From NCBI GenBank assembly GCA_934358495.1, contig CAKRKO010000016.1, forward strand, positions 1-39,176: 39,176 bases of DNA, in the 5' to 3' direction. Below, piece after piece: positions 23,574 through 32,514 of the stretch. Positions within the stretch are counted from its first letter, which is position 1. Each line of letters opens with the position of its first letter. The translations under genes were made by a program, and so were the position numbers. The notes under the pieces are model-generated. The model worked only from the letters and a program-made list of their open reading frames with translations, made no database searches and was not told the DNA's origin. Source of the DNA: an uncultured Eubacterium sp. Its GTDB lineage: Bacteria > Bacillota > Clostridia > Lachnospirales > Lachnospiraceae.

Positions 23574-23702
23574 TATACAAAGCTCTTTAATATCAGACTC
23601 TAACAAACCAGTATAACGGAAATCATTGAAGAGAGCAAGGAAATTTCAGTGAAAGTTGCCAATACTGGCATGAGGAGAACTGTGGACACATAAGGATTTC
23701 GG

Positions 23703-23731
23703 TTGACTTATAACTGAGAATCCGTTATTCT
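23703..23731 (+). promoter_or_regulatory. Promoter of upp
   Basis: TTGACT (23703-23708), a 17-bp spacer and TATTCT (23726-23731), 35 bp before the upp ATG. It is divergent from the uraA promoter; the roughly 130 bp between them could hold shared operators, but none was recognised. Confidence 0.7.
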
Positions 23732-23766
23732 TGAAGAAATGAGAAGCATTATTAGGAGGTTTTTTT

Positions 23767-24405
23767 ATGGAAAAAATGGAAAACGTATTTATCATGGATC
23801 ATCCGCTGATCAAACACAAAATATCTATGATCCGCAACAAAAATACAGGAACAAATGAGTTTCGTAAACTGATTGAGGAGATTGCCGTACTGATGGGATA
23901 TGAGGCACTTCGCGATCTGCCAACCGAGGATGTGGAGATCGAGACTCCGATCGAGACATGCAAAAGCCCGATGATCTCCGGTAAAAAACTGGCGATCGTA
24001 CCGGTCCTTCGTGCAGGTCTTGGAATGGTAAATGGTGTAACAACTCTGGTTCCGTCTGCAAAGATCGGACATATCGGTCTGTACCGTGATCCTGAGACAC
24101 ATGAACCGCATGAGTATTACTGCAAACTGCCGGATCCGATCGATCAGCGTCTCATTGTAGTTGTAGATCCGATGCTCGCAACCGGTGGCTCTGCTGTGGC
24201 AGCCGTGGATTTTATCAAAAAACATGGCGGAAAAAATATCAAATGCATGTTTGTTATTGCCGCACCGGAAGGTGTAAAGAGACTGCATGAGGCACATCCT
24301 GATGTTCAGGTTTACATTGGACAGCTTGATCGTGAATTAAATGATCACGCTTATATCTGCCCGGGACTTGGTGATGCAGGTGACCGCATTTTTGGTACAA
24401 AATAA
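23767..24405 (+). CDS. upp: Uracil phosphoribosyltransferase
   Basis: 212 residues, the normal length. It catalyses uracil + PRPP to UMP + PPi (pyrimidine salvage). Visible motifs: DHPLIKHKISMIR at the start, LAIVPVLRAGLGMVNGV, the PRPP loop VVVDPMLATGGSAVAAV, and the uracil-binding end DHAYICPGLGDAGDRIFGTK. A strong AGGAGG RBS and a promoter lie upstream; the divergent uraA gene supplies the substrate. Cytoplasmic enzyme. Confidence 0.97.
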   Translation: MEKMENVFIMDHPLIKHKISMIRNKNTGTNEFRKLIEEIAVLMGYEALRDLPTEDVEIETPIETCKSPMISGKKLAIVPVLRAGLGMVNGVTTLVPSAKIGHIGLYRDPETHEPHEYYCKLPDPIDQRLIVVVDPMLATGGSAVAAVDFIKKHGGKNIKCMFVIAAPEGVKRLHEAHPDVQVYIGQLDRELNDHAYICPGLGDAGDRIFGTK

Positions 24406-24425
24406 AAAAACGAAAAATGGTATGT

Positions 24426-24492
24426 GAATGCAGTAAGCAAAGCGAATGCATTCATGAGCAAGTAGCCAAAGTGGATTGCAAATGTCCGCTTT
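24426..24492 (+). ncRNA. Dispersed structured element, copy 2 (short form)
   Basis: Outer stem GAATGCA (24426-24432) with TGCATTC (24447-24453), shared strand ATGAGCAAGTAGC, then hairpin AAAGTGGA (24468-24475) with TCCGCTTT (24485-24492), loop TTGCAAATG. Compared with copy 1, the outer stem has compensatory changes (C-G to T-A), and the hairpin keeps pairing through a U-G pair. It lies between upp and the GH3 gene. Confidence 0.6.
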
Positions 24493-24508
24493 ACAGGCAT
24501 ACAAGTAG

Positions 24509-24542
24509 AAGGCGTAAGTATGCTTCGGCATATTTGCGCTTT
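24509..24542 (+). terminator. Stable UUCG-capped hairpin before the GH3 gene
   Basis: AAGGCGTAAGTATGC (24509-24523) pairs with GCATATTTGCGCTTT (24528-24542) through 15 pairs, three of them G-U, closed by the very stable C(UUCG)G tetraloop. The following TCTCTGTTTT is only a moderate T tract. It may terminate upp transcription or act as an attenuator in the GH3 leader; its RBS is 10 bp further on. Confidence 0.6.
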
Positions 24543-24564
24543 CTCTGTTTTGAGGAGGGTTATC

Positions 24565-27129
24565 ATGAAACTGCGAAAAAGAGGGTACGTGGGAACAACA
24601 TCCACAGAAATGTCACAGCGTGAAAAAGACAATGCCATTCTTGCAAGGGAAGCGGCAGCGGAAGGTTTTGTATTATTAAAGAATGAAGCACAGACGCTGC
24701 CTTTGAATCCGGGAACAAAAATCGGTCTGTATGGTGCGGGGGCGGTACGCACCATCAAAGGAGGAACCGGTTCTGGAGATGTTAATAACCGGTATAATGT
24801 CAATATTTATGACGGATTGAAAAATGCAGGATTCGAGATCACAAGCGGAGATTGGCTTGACGGATATGACAGTTGTTATGTGCAGGCGCGGGAGAGCTGG
24901 AAGACAGAGATTTTCCGAAAACTGAACGAAGACTGCAACGGAAACTTTTTTGAAGCCTATTCCACAACTCCATTTTCCATGCCGGCAGGAGCTGCCATTG
25001 ATGCAGCAGCGGAAAAAGCAGATGGCGCAGCGGTTGGCATTTATGTGCTTGCCCGGATTGCGGGTGAAAATGCAGACCGCAGGGATGAACCGGGGGATTA
25101 CTATATTACAGAAGAAGAACGGGCACAGATCGCGGCGTTATGTGAAGCCTATGAAAAAGTCATTCTGGTGGTAAATACCGGTGGTTTGATTGACCTTGCT
25201 TTTACCGATGAATTTTCCAATATCACAGCAATTTTGCAGTTTGTGCAGGCAGGTCAGGAAGGCGGTAATGCGCTGGCAGATGTAATCTCAGGCAAAGTGA
25301 CTCCTTCCGGAAAAATGACGGATACCTGGGCATTGGACTATATGGATTATCCAAATGCGGCATATTTCAGCCACAAGAGCGGCGATGTTTACCGGGAAGA
25401 ATACAGAGAAGGCATTTATGTCGGATATCGTTATTTTGATACTTTTGACATTCCGGTGCGTTATAGTTTCGGATATGGATTGTCTTATACAGATTTTGAC
25501 ATAAACGTAACAGGCATTTCAAAACAAACATCTGCACAGGGAAGGTTAACATTATCAGTTTCTGTGGATGTGACAAATATCGGAACAAAGTATTTCGGAA
25601 AAGAGGTTGCGCAGGTGTATGTTTCCTGCCCACAGGGAAAACTGCCAAAAGAATTTCGCCGTCTGGTGGCTTTTGGAAAAACAAAAATTCTGGCGCCGGG
25701 TGAGACGCAGTCACTTACACTGACCATGGATCTGTACCAGCTGGCTTCCTATTCCGAGGAGCAGGCGGCATGGCTGCTGGAGGCAGGTACTTATGGTATC
25801 TGGGCGGGAAATGCGTTATCCGCAGTGGCTCTTTGTGGCACCTTTGAGCTGGATGAAGATAAAGTGCTGGTGCAGTGCGAGCACATTTGCCCATTAAAAG
25901 AAAAGTTGGAAGAACTGCAGCCGGACAGAGAGAAACTGGAAGAAAAACAGAAAACCTGGATGCAGGAAGCAAGTGAAAAACAGCTGCCTCAGTTACAGAT
26001 TTTAGCAAAAGATCTGCGGACAGAGACGGTAGCTTATGAAGAATTGCAGGATCATTATCCGGGCAGAGCCGGTGAGATCGTGGATCAGTTATCTACAGAT
26101 GAACTGATTGCCTTAGCCACCGGAGATCCGGCAAAGAATCAGGGAGCAAGTGCCCTGGGTTCAGCAGGACAGACCGTTCCGGGTGCGGCAGCAGAGACCG
26201 TTAACGTGGCAGAAAAAGATCCTTATAATGTGGCAAGTATCGTGCTTGCTGACGGACCAGCTGGTTTGCGTCTGCGCAGTGAATATCAGGTGCGGGCGGA
26301 CGGAAGCGTTGACGGTGGAGATTTTCTGGATGGTTTTGAGAACGGCTATTTTGCAGAGCCAAAGGAGCCGACCGGAACGGTGTATCATCAGTATTGTACC
26401 GCCATCCCGGTAGGAACCTTACTGGCGCAGAGCTGGAATCTGGATCTGATGAAAAAAATTGGTCAGATGATCGCCGGGGAAATGAATGAATTTGAAGTAA
26501 CTTTGTGGCTGGCACCGGGCATGAGTCTGCACCGGAATCCGCTTTGCGGCAGAAATTTTGAATATTATTCTGAAGATCCGCTGCTGGCAGGCAGGATGGC
26601 TTCTGCCATGACACTTGGTGTACAGTCGGTACCGGGATGCGGAACAACGATCAAACATTATGCCTGCAACAATCAGGAAGACAACCGTATGGGTTCTGAT
26701 TCCATTTTATCAGAGCGAACACTGCGTGAGATTTACCTAAAAGGATTTGAGATCGCGATCCGCAATGCACAGCCGATGGCGATGATGACGTCTTACAACC
26801 TGATCAATGGTGTACATGCGGCAAACAGTTATGATATCTGTACAAAGGCTGCCCGTGACGAGTGGGGATTTGAAGGTGCCATTATGACAGACTGGACAAC
26901 GACCACAGATTCTACCGCCGGCGAATGTACGGCAGCAGGTTGTATGAAAGCCGGAAATGATATGGTTATGCCGGGTGATATACGGGATCATGCAAGCATC
27001 CGTCAGGCATTAGAGGATGGTTCTCTGGATATCCGGGAACTGAAACGCTGTGTATACCATACAGTTAAAATAATACTGCAGTCCAATCAGTATGAGGATG
27101 CAGTAAGCTATGAGGATCAGTTTAAATAA
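24565..27129 (+). CDS. GH3 family beta-glycosidase with permuted domain order
   Basis: 854 residues from ATG 24565 (RBS GAGGAGGG), no signal peptide, so cytoplasmic. The order of domains is reversed from usual GH3. First comes the alpha/beta sandwich (about 20-300; AREAAAEGFVLLKNE, GAGAVRTIKGGTGSGDV, FVQAGQEGGNALADVISG). Next is the fibronectin-like domain (about 320-430; EVAQVYVS ... KEFRRLVAFGKT). Last is the TIM barrel (about 500-854; ADGPAGLRL, GRNFEYYSEDP, GTTIKHYACNNQEDNR), with the nucleophile Asp in MTDW near residue 776. This arrangement is known from Butyrivibrio and Ruminococcus beta-glucosidases. The substrate (beta-glucoside or beta-xyloside oligosaccharide) is not certain. It overlaps the convergent sfsA gene by 8 bp. 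Confidence 0.92.
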   Translation: MKLRKRGYVGTTSTEMSQREKDNAILAREAAAEGFVLLKNEAQTLPLNPGTKIGLYGAGAVRTIKGGTGSGDVNNRYNVNIYDGLKNAGFEITSGDWLDGYDSCYVQARESWKTEIFRKLNEDCNGNFFEAYSTTPFSMPAGAAIDAAAEKADGAAVGIYVLARIAGENADRRDEPGDYYITEEERAQIAALCEAYEKVILVVNTGGLIDLAFTDEFSNITAILQFVQAGQEGGNALADVISGKVTPSGKMTDTWALDYMDYPNAAYFSHKSGDVYREEYREGIYVGYRYFDTFDIPVRYSFGYGLSYTDFDINVTGISKQTSAQGRLTLSVSVDVTNIGTKYFGKEVAQVYVSCPQGKLPKEFRRLVAFGKTKILAPGETQSLTLTMDLYQLASYSEEQAAWLLEAGTYGIWAGNALSAVALCGTFELDEDKVLVQCEHICPLKEKLEELQPDREKLEEKQKTWMQEASEKQLPQLQILAKDLRTETVAYEELQDHYPGRAGEIVDQLSTDELIALATGDPAKNQGASALGSAGQTVPGAAAETVNVAEKDPYNVASIVLADGPAGLRLRSEYQVRADGSVDGGDFLDGFENGYFAEPKEPTGTVYHQYCTAIPVGTLLAQSWNLDLMKKIGQMIAGEMNEFEVTLWLAPGMSLHRNPLCGRNFEYYSEDPLLAGRMASAMTLGVQSVPGCGTTIKHYACNNQEDNRMGSDSILSERTLREIYLKGFEIAIRNAQPMAMMTSYNLINGVHAANSYDICTKAARDEWGFEGAIMTDWTTTTDSTAGECTAAGCMKAGNDMVMPGDIRDHASIRQALEDGSLDIRELKRCVYHTVKIILQSNQYEDAVSYEDQFK

Positions 27130-27772
27130 TACAGATACTGTCAGGGGTGATTTGACATGTCAGATACCACACATCCACGCCATTCCTCAGAGCTTCCGCT
27201 AGAACTTCGCCAAAAGCAGGGTGTGTGGTCATATTTGGCCGGACAACAGAAACATTTGGCATAGCAATCACGAAAGCAAGGATACAGTGGTAGCCTTGCT
27301 TTTTTGCATGGATCAGTTCTTTTACATGACGGACAGCACGTTCACTTGGAGCATCCGGGAAATAGCCGATGCCGTTGATCTCCAGTGTACAGCCTTTGAC
27401 CTCCATCAGATATTTTTCGTCTCCTTTTTCCATGTAAAAATCGAGACGGGAATCGCCGTATTTGTATTCCGGTTTGATAAACGTATAATCCTGGGTGGCG
27501 AGCCATTCGCCAACGATCTTATTCGGAGCCTGACTGTCGATATTTACCCAGCCAAGGGATTCTTTGTATACACTAATCAGATCATATTTTGTTTTGCGGT
27601 TCGGATTGTCCGAACAGGTCAGAGCTACCTTTGCATCGGGAAAAAGCAGTTCTCCCATGCGACCGGTATTTTTGACATGTACGGTTTCTAAGGAACCATT
27701 GATCATTACTTCTGCCACAAAACGATTGTGGCGGCGGACAAAGGTGCCCGTGACAACGTTTTTGTATCTCAT
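27122..27772 (-). CDS. sfsA: SfsA family protein (sugar fermentation stimulation homolog)
   Basis: 216 residues. N-terminal OB-like part (GTFVRRHNRFVAEVMINGS, VHVKNTGRMGELLFPD) and a nuclease-like core with the conserved GDSRLDFYMEKGDEKYLMEVKGCTL, which supplies D-x-D and E-x-K of the PD-(D/E)xK fold, then FPDAPSERAVRHVKELI. SfsA was named for maltose metabolism effects in E. coli; its DNA-binding or nuclease role is not settled. It follows the cation transporter gene by 8 bp on the minus strand (probable operon) and overlaps the 3-prime end of the GH3 gene on the other strand. Confidence 0.93.
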   Translation of the reverse strand: MRYKNVVTGTFVRRHNRFVAEVMINGSLETVHVKNTGRMGELLFPDAKVALTCSDNPNRKTKYDLISVYKESLGWVNIDSQAPNKIVGEWLATQDYTFIKPEYKYGDSRLDFYMEKGDEKYLMEVKGCTLEINGIGYFPDAPSERAVRHVKELIHAKKQGYHCILAFVIAMPNVSVVRPNMTTHPAFGEVLAEALRNGVDVWYLTCQITPDSICII

Positions 27773-27780
27773 TTAAAAAA

Positions 27781-28734
27781 TCAGTCTCCTTCTTCCGTAT
27801 GAGCCTTGATATTTTCCTCATCCATACTGTCTAACTGAATATCCGGTAACAGTTCAAAATAAAAATCCTGATATTTTTCTGCCAGAGCAGCAATACATTT
27901 TGTCTGCAAGATCTGGAATTTTGACAGCGAGATAATATCTTTGTCAAAAGTAATGTATACACTGATCCAGAGTTTTCGTCCGGTGCGGACAATATCGAAA
28001 TACAGATTCTTATGCCCGTAACCGCCGATGATCGGTTCTACGGTCGCTTTGATATCGTCTACGGTCTCTGCTTCCGGTGGCCAGAGCATCAGATCACGAA
28101 GTCCGGTAATAACCGTTTTGATCGGTGTCGGCAGCATGAATGCAGACAATATGATGGTAATGATCTGATCCAGATACGGTGTCAGACGCTGAAACCATGC
28201 GAACGGAACGATGATTGGAAGCAAAAATGCGATTGCCATTCCAAAGGAAACCACGCAGTCAATCTTCCATGTCTGTAATTCAATATTCACGATCGGTGAA
28301 CTCATATGTTTGTTTTTAAAATGGAGGCAGATTGCCATGGTCAGACTTAAGGCGCAGGCAAAAAGCTCAAAAGCCGAAATGGTGTTAAAGGATACGGTAT
28401 GTCCCCCATGAAGCAGCAGATGGATATTGTTAAAAATCAATCCAAAGGTAACTGCCGCCATGATGGCACCTTTGACTACCACAAATCCGGTTTCTACTTG
28501 GGTAAATCCAAAGGGATGCTGTTCACTGGCAGGGCGGTAGAGCAACGGGATCAGAAAAATCGATGGGAGCATCATAAAAAATTCAACACTGTCGTAAACC
28601 GCATCCAGAAGTACCGCTTGAGAACCGGAGAAAACAGCCATGCCGATTTCCACGATGGCAAAGACGAGACTGCCGTATAGAGATAGTGTCATTGCTGATT
28701 TTTCTCTTTTCTGTGTTTTTTTTCCTACATGCAT
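27781..28734 (-). CDS. Cation diffusion facilitator (CDF) family transporter
   Basis: 317 residues from ATG 28734 (MHVGKKTQKREK), chosen because AAAGAGG lies just upstream; the longer frame has no RBS. Transmembrane helices cover about 20-200: LSLYGSLVFAIVEIGMAVFSGSQAVLLDAVYDSVEFFMML contains the D-x3-DS metal site in helix 2, and a later QTWKIDCVVSFGMAIAF holds the paired D. The cytoplasmic C-terminal domain (about 215-300) is ferredoxin-like. CDF proteins export Zn, Mn, Fe or Co by proton antiport; the metal cannot be read from sequence. It is upstream of sfsA in the same transcript. Confidence 0.85.
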   Translation of the reverse strand: MHVGKKTQKREKSAMTLSLYGSLVFAIVEIGMAVFSGSQAVLLDAVYDSVEFFMMLPSIFLIPLLYRPASEQHPFGFTQVETGFVVVKGAIMAAVTFGLIFNNIHLLLHGGHTVSFNTISAFELFACALSLTMAICLHFKNKHMSSPIVNIELQTWKIDCVVSFGMAIAFLLPIIVPFAWFQRLTPYLDQIITIILSAFMLPTPIKTVITGLRDLMLWPPEAETVDDIKATVEPIIGGYGHKNLYFDIVRTGRKLWISVYITFDKDIISLSKFQILQTKCIAALAEKYQDFYFELLPDIQLDSMDEENIKAHTEEGD

Positions 28735-28830
28735 AAATAGAACCTCTTTTGTAAATATGTTTTTTATATGGCAAAATTGCATTCGAATGCATTTATATAG
28801 TTCTTGTTGTATCAAATGACTGGTTGTATT

Positions 28831-30399
28831 TTACATAAGCTGCGCAAATAACCGTAAAATCAACTGCCCCAGACGCAGATGTGCGCCGAGCCCGGTTTTG
28901 TATTTTTCGGTCACTTCACGGCATTGTGAAAATGTATGTTTGAAATCATGTTTTATCTCATCGACCGCTGGGCAATCTACCATGAAACAGCCATTTTCAA
29001 AATGGTGATACAGACTGCGGTAATCCAGATTGATGGTACCGCAGGTAGCCATACGGTCATCGGCGATGCTCATTTTTGCATGACAGAATCCCGGTGTCCA
29101 TTCAAAAATACGGACTCCGTTGGAAACCAGTTGATGGTAAAAAGAGCGGGTAACGCTGTAAACCATCTTTTTATCCGGGATTCCGGGCGTGATAATGCGG
29201 ACATCCACACCACGTTTTGCAGCCAGAGACAGAGCGTGTGACATTTCATCGGTAATGATCAGATACGGTGTGATAAACCAGCAGTAATGCTCCGCTTTAT
29301 TAGCCATACTGATATAGACTTCTTCTCCCACCTGCTCATCATCCAGAGGACTGTCAGCATAAGGCTGGACATATCCGTGCTGAATCGATTGATATTGGTG
29401 CTCTGTCAGATAAGGTTCAAAAGAACGATCGCTTGGCAGATTCTTTTTGATCGCATTCCACATTTCCAGAAATGTGATGGTCAGAGATCTGACGGCATCG
29501 CCTTCCAGACGGATGCCTGTATCTTTCCATTTTCCATAAGGGTGAGAAAATCCAAAATATTCGTTTGCAAGATTATAGCCGCCGGTAAAGCCTATTTTTC
29601 CATCAATGACGGTAATTTTGCGATGATCGCGGTTGTTCAAAAATAAATTAACACCCGGAACAAAAGGATTAAATACACGGCAGGCAATGCCTAGAGCTTC
29701 CAGTTGTATCGCAAAATCATGATTCAAAAAGCTGATAGAACCCATGTCATCGTAAAAAACACGGACTTCGACGCCTGCCTTTGCTCGTTCTGCCAGTACA
29801 TCCTGAATTTTCTGCCATGCATCGGCATTTTCAATGGCATGATATTCCATAAAAATAAATTTTTCGGCTTTTGCCAGATCGACAAGCTGTGCTTCCAGTC
29901 CCTGTACAGCTTCCGGATAATAGGTAATATCCGTATTTTGATAAACAGGATAAGCAGCATTTCGGTACAGATAATCAGAAATGCTTCCGGCTGGCGCATA
30001 ATGTTTTTTCAGGCGATGTGAAATATCGTGATTTGGCGGCAGACACGGCAGCAAAATGGCATCGATTTCCTGATAACGTCTGCGCATATTGCGGGTACCT
30101 TTGTTTGTCTGAAACATCAGATACAGACAGACACCGAGTACTGGTATGATCAGAATTAATATGATCCATGGCATTTTCAGGGAAGATGTTTTGTTTTTGC
30201 TGTAAATATATAAAACGAGGATCAGTACAAGAATTTTTGTTAAGGCATTGATCCATGGCATTTGTGTATTCAGGTGATTTATAACAGCAATAAAAAAGGC
30301 AAGCTGAAGAAAAATTGCCAGAAGACAGAAGAAAAGACGTTTGATACTGTTTTTTGTTTTACTTCGACTTTCCATTGTGTGATGATGTGTCTTTGCCAT
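28831..30399 (-). CDS. cls: Cardiolipin synthase (phospholipase D family)
   Basis: 522 residues from ATG 30399 (MAKTHHHTMESRSK), with AAAGGA upstream; the longer frame to 30519 lacks an RBS. Two N-terminal transmembrane helices (about 25-50 and 60-85), then IPVLGVCLYLMF. Two HKD motifs identify the phospholipase D active site: HRKITVIDGKIGFTGGYN and HAKMSIADDRMATCGTINLDYRS. The enzyme makes cardiolipin from two phosphatidylglycerol molecules in the membrane. It is a single gene with a divergent promoter opposite the response regulator gene; cationic-peptide stress sensing is encoded next door, and cardiolipin content affects such resistance, though a link is inference. Confidence 0.92.
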   Translation of the reverse strand: MAKTHHHTMESRSKTKNSIKRLFFCLLAIFLQLAFFIAVINHLNTQMPWINALTKILVLILVLYIYSKNKTSSLKMPWIILILIIPVLGVCLYLMFQTNKGTRNMRRRYQEIDAILLPCLPPNHDISHRLKKHYAPAGSISDYLYRNAAYPVYQNTDITYYPEAVQGLEAQLVDLAKAEKFIFMEYHAIENADAWQKIQDVLAERAKAGVEVRVFYDDMGSISFLNHDFAIQLEALGIACRVFNPFVPGVNLFLNNRDHRKITVIDGKIGFTGGYNLANEYFGFSHPYGKWKDTGIRLEGDAVRSLTITFLEMWNAIKKNLPSDRSFEPYLTEHQYQSIQHGYVQPYADSPLDDEQVGEEVYISMANKAEHYCWFITPYLIITDEMSHALSLAAKRGVDVRIITPGIPDKKMVYSVTRSFYHQLVSNGVRIFEWTPGFCHAKMSIADDRMATCGTINLDYRSLYHHFENGCFMVDCPAVDEIKHDFKHTFSQCREVTEKYKTGLGAHLRLGQLILRLFAQLM

Positions 30400-30498
30400 T
30401 GTGCTGTCATCCTTTCTATGGCGTAAATATCGTTTTGTATACAGTGTTTTGACACCCAAATTCTGATTACACGGATTGTTCCGTGCTTTGCACTCATT

Positions 30499-30526
30499 AT
30501 GATACCATAATTTTTCCACACAGCAA
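30499..30526 (-). promoter_or_regulatory. Possible promoter of the cardiolipin synthase gene
   Basis: On the minus strand TTGCTG (30526-30521), a 16-bp spacer and TATCAT (30504-30499). This is a reasonable but not strong match, about 100 bp upstream of the cls start. No convincing promoter was seen for the divergent response regulator gene. Confidence 0.4.
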
Positions 30527-30637
30527 GAAAAAATCTGTTACAATAAAGAAAAAGTACTTTTGCATGGCAAAATAAATCGTGGTTGTATCAGAAAAACAGG
30601 ATGCAAACAGTGTAGTAAAAATGGAAAGGCAATAGTT

Positions 30638-31309
30638 ATGTATCGGATTTTTTGCGTGGAAGACGATGAAACCATCGGAAAAATGATAAAAAAGCATCTG
30701 GAAAAATGGGATTTTGAGGTGCATGTAGCAGAAGACCTCAGTCAGGTCATGACGGAGTTTGCGGCATTTGATCCGCAGCTGGTGCTGATGGATATCCGGC
30801 TTCCTTTTTATAATGGTTATTACTGGTGCACAGAGATCCGCAAAGTATCGAAAGTGCCGGTGATCTTTTTGTCCTCTGTGGCAGACAATATGAATATTGT
30901 TATGGCGATGAATATGGGCGGGGATGATTTTATCCCGAAGCCATTTGATCTGGAAGTGCTGACGGCGAAAATCCAGGCGTTGCTACGCAGAAGTTACGAC
31001 TTTACGGGAACCAGCAGTATGTTAGAACATAAGGGTGCAGTCTTAAATCTGCTGAATGCGACTCTGACATGGAACGGTGGGCAGATTGAACTGACAAAAA
31101 ATGAACTGAAGATTTTGCAGACGTTAATGGAACATAAGGAAAAAATCGTCAGCCGGGAAGAACTGATGGAAAAACTCTGGGAAAGCGATGCATATGTAGA
31201 TGAAAACACGCTGTCGGTAAATGTCAATCGTCTGCGCAAAAAGTTATCTTCGGTTGGACTGGATGACTTTATTTTGACCAAGAAAGGAATCGGGTATCGA
31301 ATCGGATGA
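30638..31309 (+). CDS. OmpR-family response regulator (BceR/GraR-like)
   Basis: 223 residues from ATG 30638 (MYRIFCVEDD). Receiver domain with acidic pair near Glu8-Asp9, phospho-acceptor Asp52 in VLMDIRLPF, and Lys101 in FIPKPFD. C-terminal winged helix (about 130-223) with LTKNELKILQTLMEHKEKIVSREELMEKLW and NTLSVNVNRLRKKL, as in BceR, which controls bacitracin and antimicrobial-peptide transporters. The stop overlaps the kinase start (ATGA). By family knowledge it binds inverted repeats upstream of its target ABC transporter; the expected target gene lies at the window end, separated by about 6.5 kb. Confidence 0.9.
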   Translation: MYRIFCVEDDETIGKMIKKHLEKWDFEVHVAEDLSQVMTEFAAFDPQLVLMDIRLPFYNGYYWCTEIRKVSKVPVIFLSSVADNMNIVMAMNMGGDDFIPKPFDLEVLTAKIQALLRRSYDFTGTSSMLEHKGAVLNLLNATLTWNGGQIELTKNELKILQTLMEHKEKIVSREELMEKLWESDAYVDENTLSVNVNRLRKKLSSVGLDDFILTKKGIGYRIG

Positions 31310-32367
31310 AAACTGTAAAAAGTTTTATCAAGCGAAATATAGAATGGCTGATTCTTGCAGCTGTCATGCTTTGTATGCATGTATTTTATCTGTTTCTGAT
31401 CGGACGATCGGAGGGGGATCTGATCTATGCGGGAATACTGGATCTGTGCATTATTGTGTTTTCAGCATGTATTGCGTATATCCGTTACTATCGGAAAGTA
31501 CGGTATTTGAAGGAACTGTTGCAACAGCCGTTTTCCGGGGAAGTGAAACTTCCGGAGACGGAGGACGTGACAGAGGAACTGTTGGGACAACTTGCGGAAA
31601 ATGCCAATATTGAGCGTCAGCTGACGTTGAATACCACTGCCAGACAGCAGTCTGAGATGAAGGATTATTATGCAAAATGGGTGCATCAGATCAAGACACC
31701 GATCGCGGGACTTCAGCTTTTACTTCAAATGGAGCGCAGTGAGCTGGAAGAAGCAGAGTTAAAGGATGAGATTGCAGAAGAACTTTATGTAAAGCAGCTT
31801 CAAAATGTGACAGATATTGAGGAAGAACTGTTTCGTATCGAAGAATATGTGGGAATGGCATTGCAGTATCAGCGAGTCAACAGCACAGAAAATGATTATA
31901 TTTTAAAACAGATTTCGTTGGATACAGTAATTCGTGAAGTGATTCACAAATATGCGAAAATACTGATCCGCCGCAAAATCCTGATGCAGTATGAAAAAAC
32001 AGAAGTAACGGTTATTTCTGATGAAAAATGGCTTGTGTTTGTATTGGAGCAGTTATTGTCTAACGCTGTGAAATATATGCCGGAGGGTGAGCTTACCATT
32101 GAAGTGCGGGAAGAACCACAGCACATCTGGCTGGAAATCCGGGATACAGGCATTGGTATTCGCAGTGAAGATATTCCAAGGGTGTTTGAAAAAGGATATA
32201 CCGGGTTTAACGGGCATGAAGATAAACGTTCCACAGGAATTGGCCTGTATCTGTGCAGGGAAGTATTACAAAAGCTGGGGCATACCATTCAGATACAATC
32301 CGAAATGGGAGAAGGAACTACGGTAAAGGTTGGATTTTCAAAGGATACAATTGATTTCCGGGACTAA
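31306..32367 (+). CDS. BceS-like intramembrane-sensing histidine kinase
   Basis: 353 residues. Two transmembrane helices (about 14-32 and 42-60) are joined by a very short outside loop (GRSEGD), the mark of intramembrane-sensing kinases that receive their signal from a partner BceAB transporter. The phospho-acceptor His lies in YAKWVHQIKTPIAGLQ, typical of BceS. The ATPase domain has the N-box QLLSNAVKYMP, G1 IRDTGIGI and G2 STGIGLYLCREV. It is coupled to the response regulator by an ATGA overlap, and a terminator follows 20 bp later. A BceAB partner is not adjacent, which is unusual. Confidence 0.92.
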   Translation: MKTVKSFIKRNIEWLILAAVMLCMHVFYLFLIGRSEGDLIYAGILDLCIIVFSACIAYIRYYRKVRYLKELLQQPFSGEVKLPETEDVTEELLGQLAENANIERQLTLNTTARQQSEMKDYYAKWVHQIKTPIAGLQLLLQMERSELEEAELKDEIAEELYVKQLQNVTDIEEELFRIEEYVGMALQYQRVNSTENDYILKQISLDTVIREVIHKYAKILIRRKILMQYEKTEVTVISDEKWLVFVLEQLLSNAVKYMPEGELTIEVREEPQHIWLEIRDTGIGIRSEDIPRVFEKGYTGFNGHEDKRSTGIGLYLCREVLQKLGHTIQIQSEMGEGTTVKVGFSKDTIDFRD

Positions 32368-32386
32368 AAATGATTTAGTATGAGAG

Positions 32387-32431
32387 AAAGGCTATCTATC
32401 CATAACTGCAGGTTATGACTAGATAGCTTTT
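32387..32431 (+). terminator. Terminator of the two-component operon
   Basis: AAAGGCTATCTA (32387-32398) pairs with TAGATAGCTTTT (32420-32431) and the inside extends with CATAAC/GTTATG (32401-32416), making a long hairpin with a T tail. Confidence 0.85.
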
Positions 32432-32437
32432 CTGTAT

Positions 32438-32466
32438 TTGTGAAGAAAGTGTGAACACCGTATAAT
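32438..32466 (+). promoter_or_regulatory. Promoter of the sulfotransferase-like gene
   Basis: TTGTGA (32438-32443), a 17-bp spacer and consensus TATAAT (32461-32466), about 50 bp before the start codon. Confidence 0.7.
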
Positions 32467-32514
32467 AAAGCTATCGGACATAGGGGTTCGGAAATGAAGA
32501 AGGAGGATTTTTCT

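Noticed and set aside
23522..23766. PyrR-type attenuator in front of uraA or upp
   Set aside because: Both promoters lie close to the start codons and no conserved PyrR-binding loop or terminator/antiterminator pair was seen.
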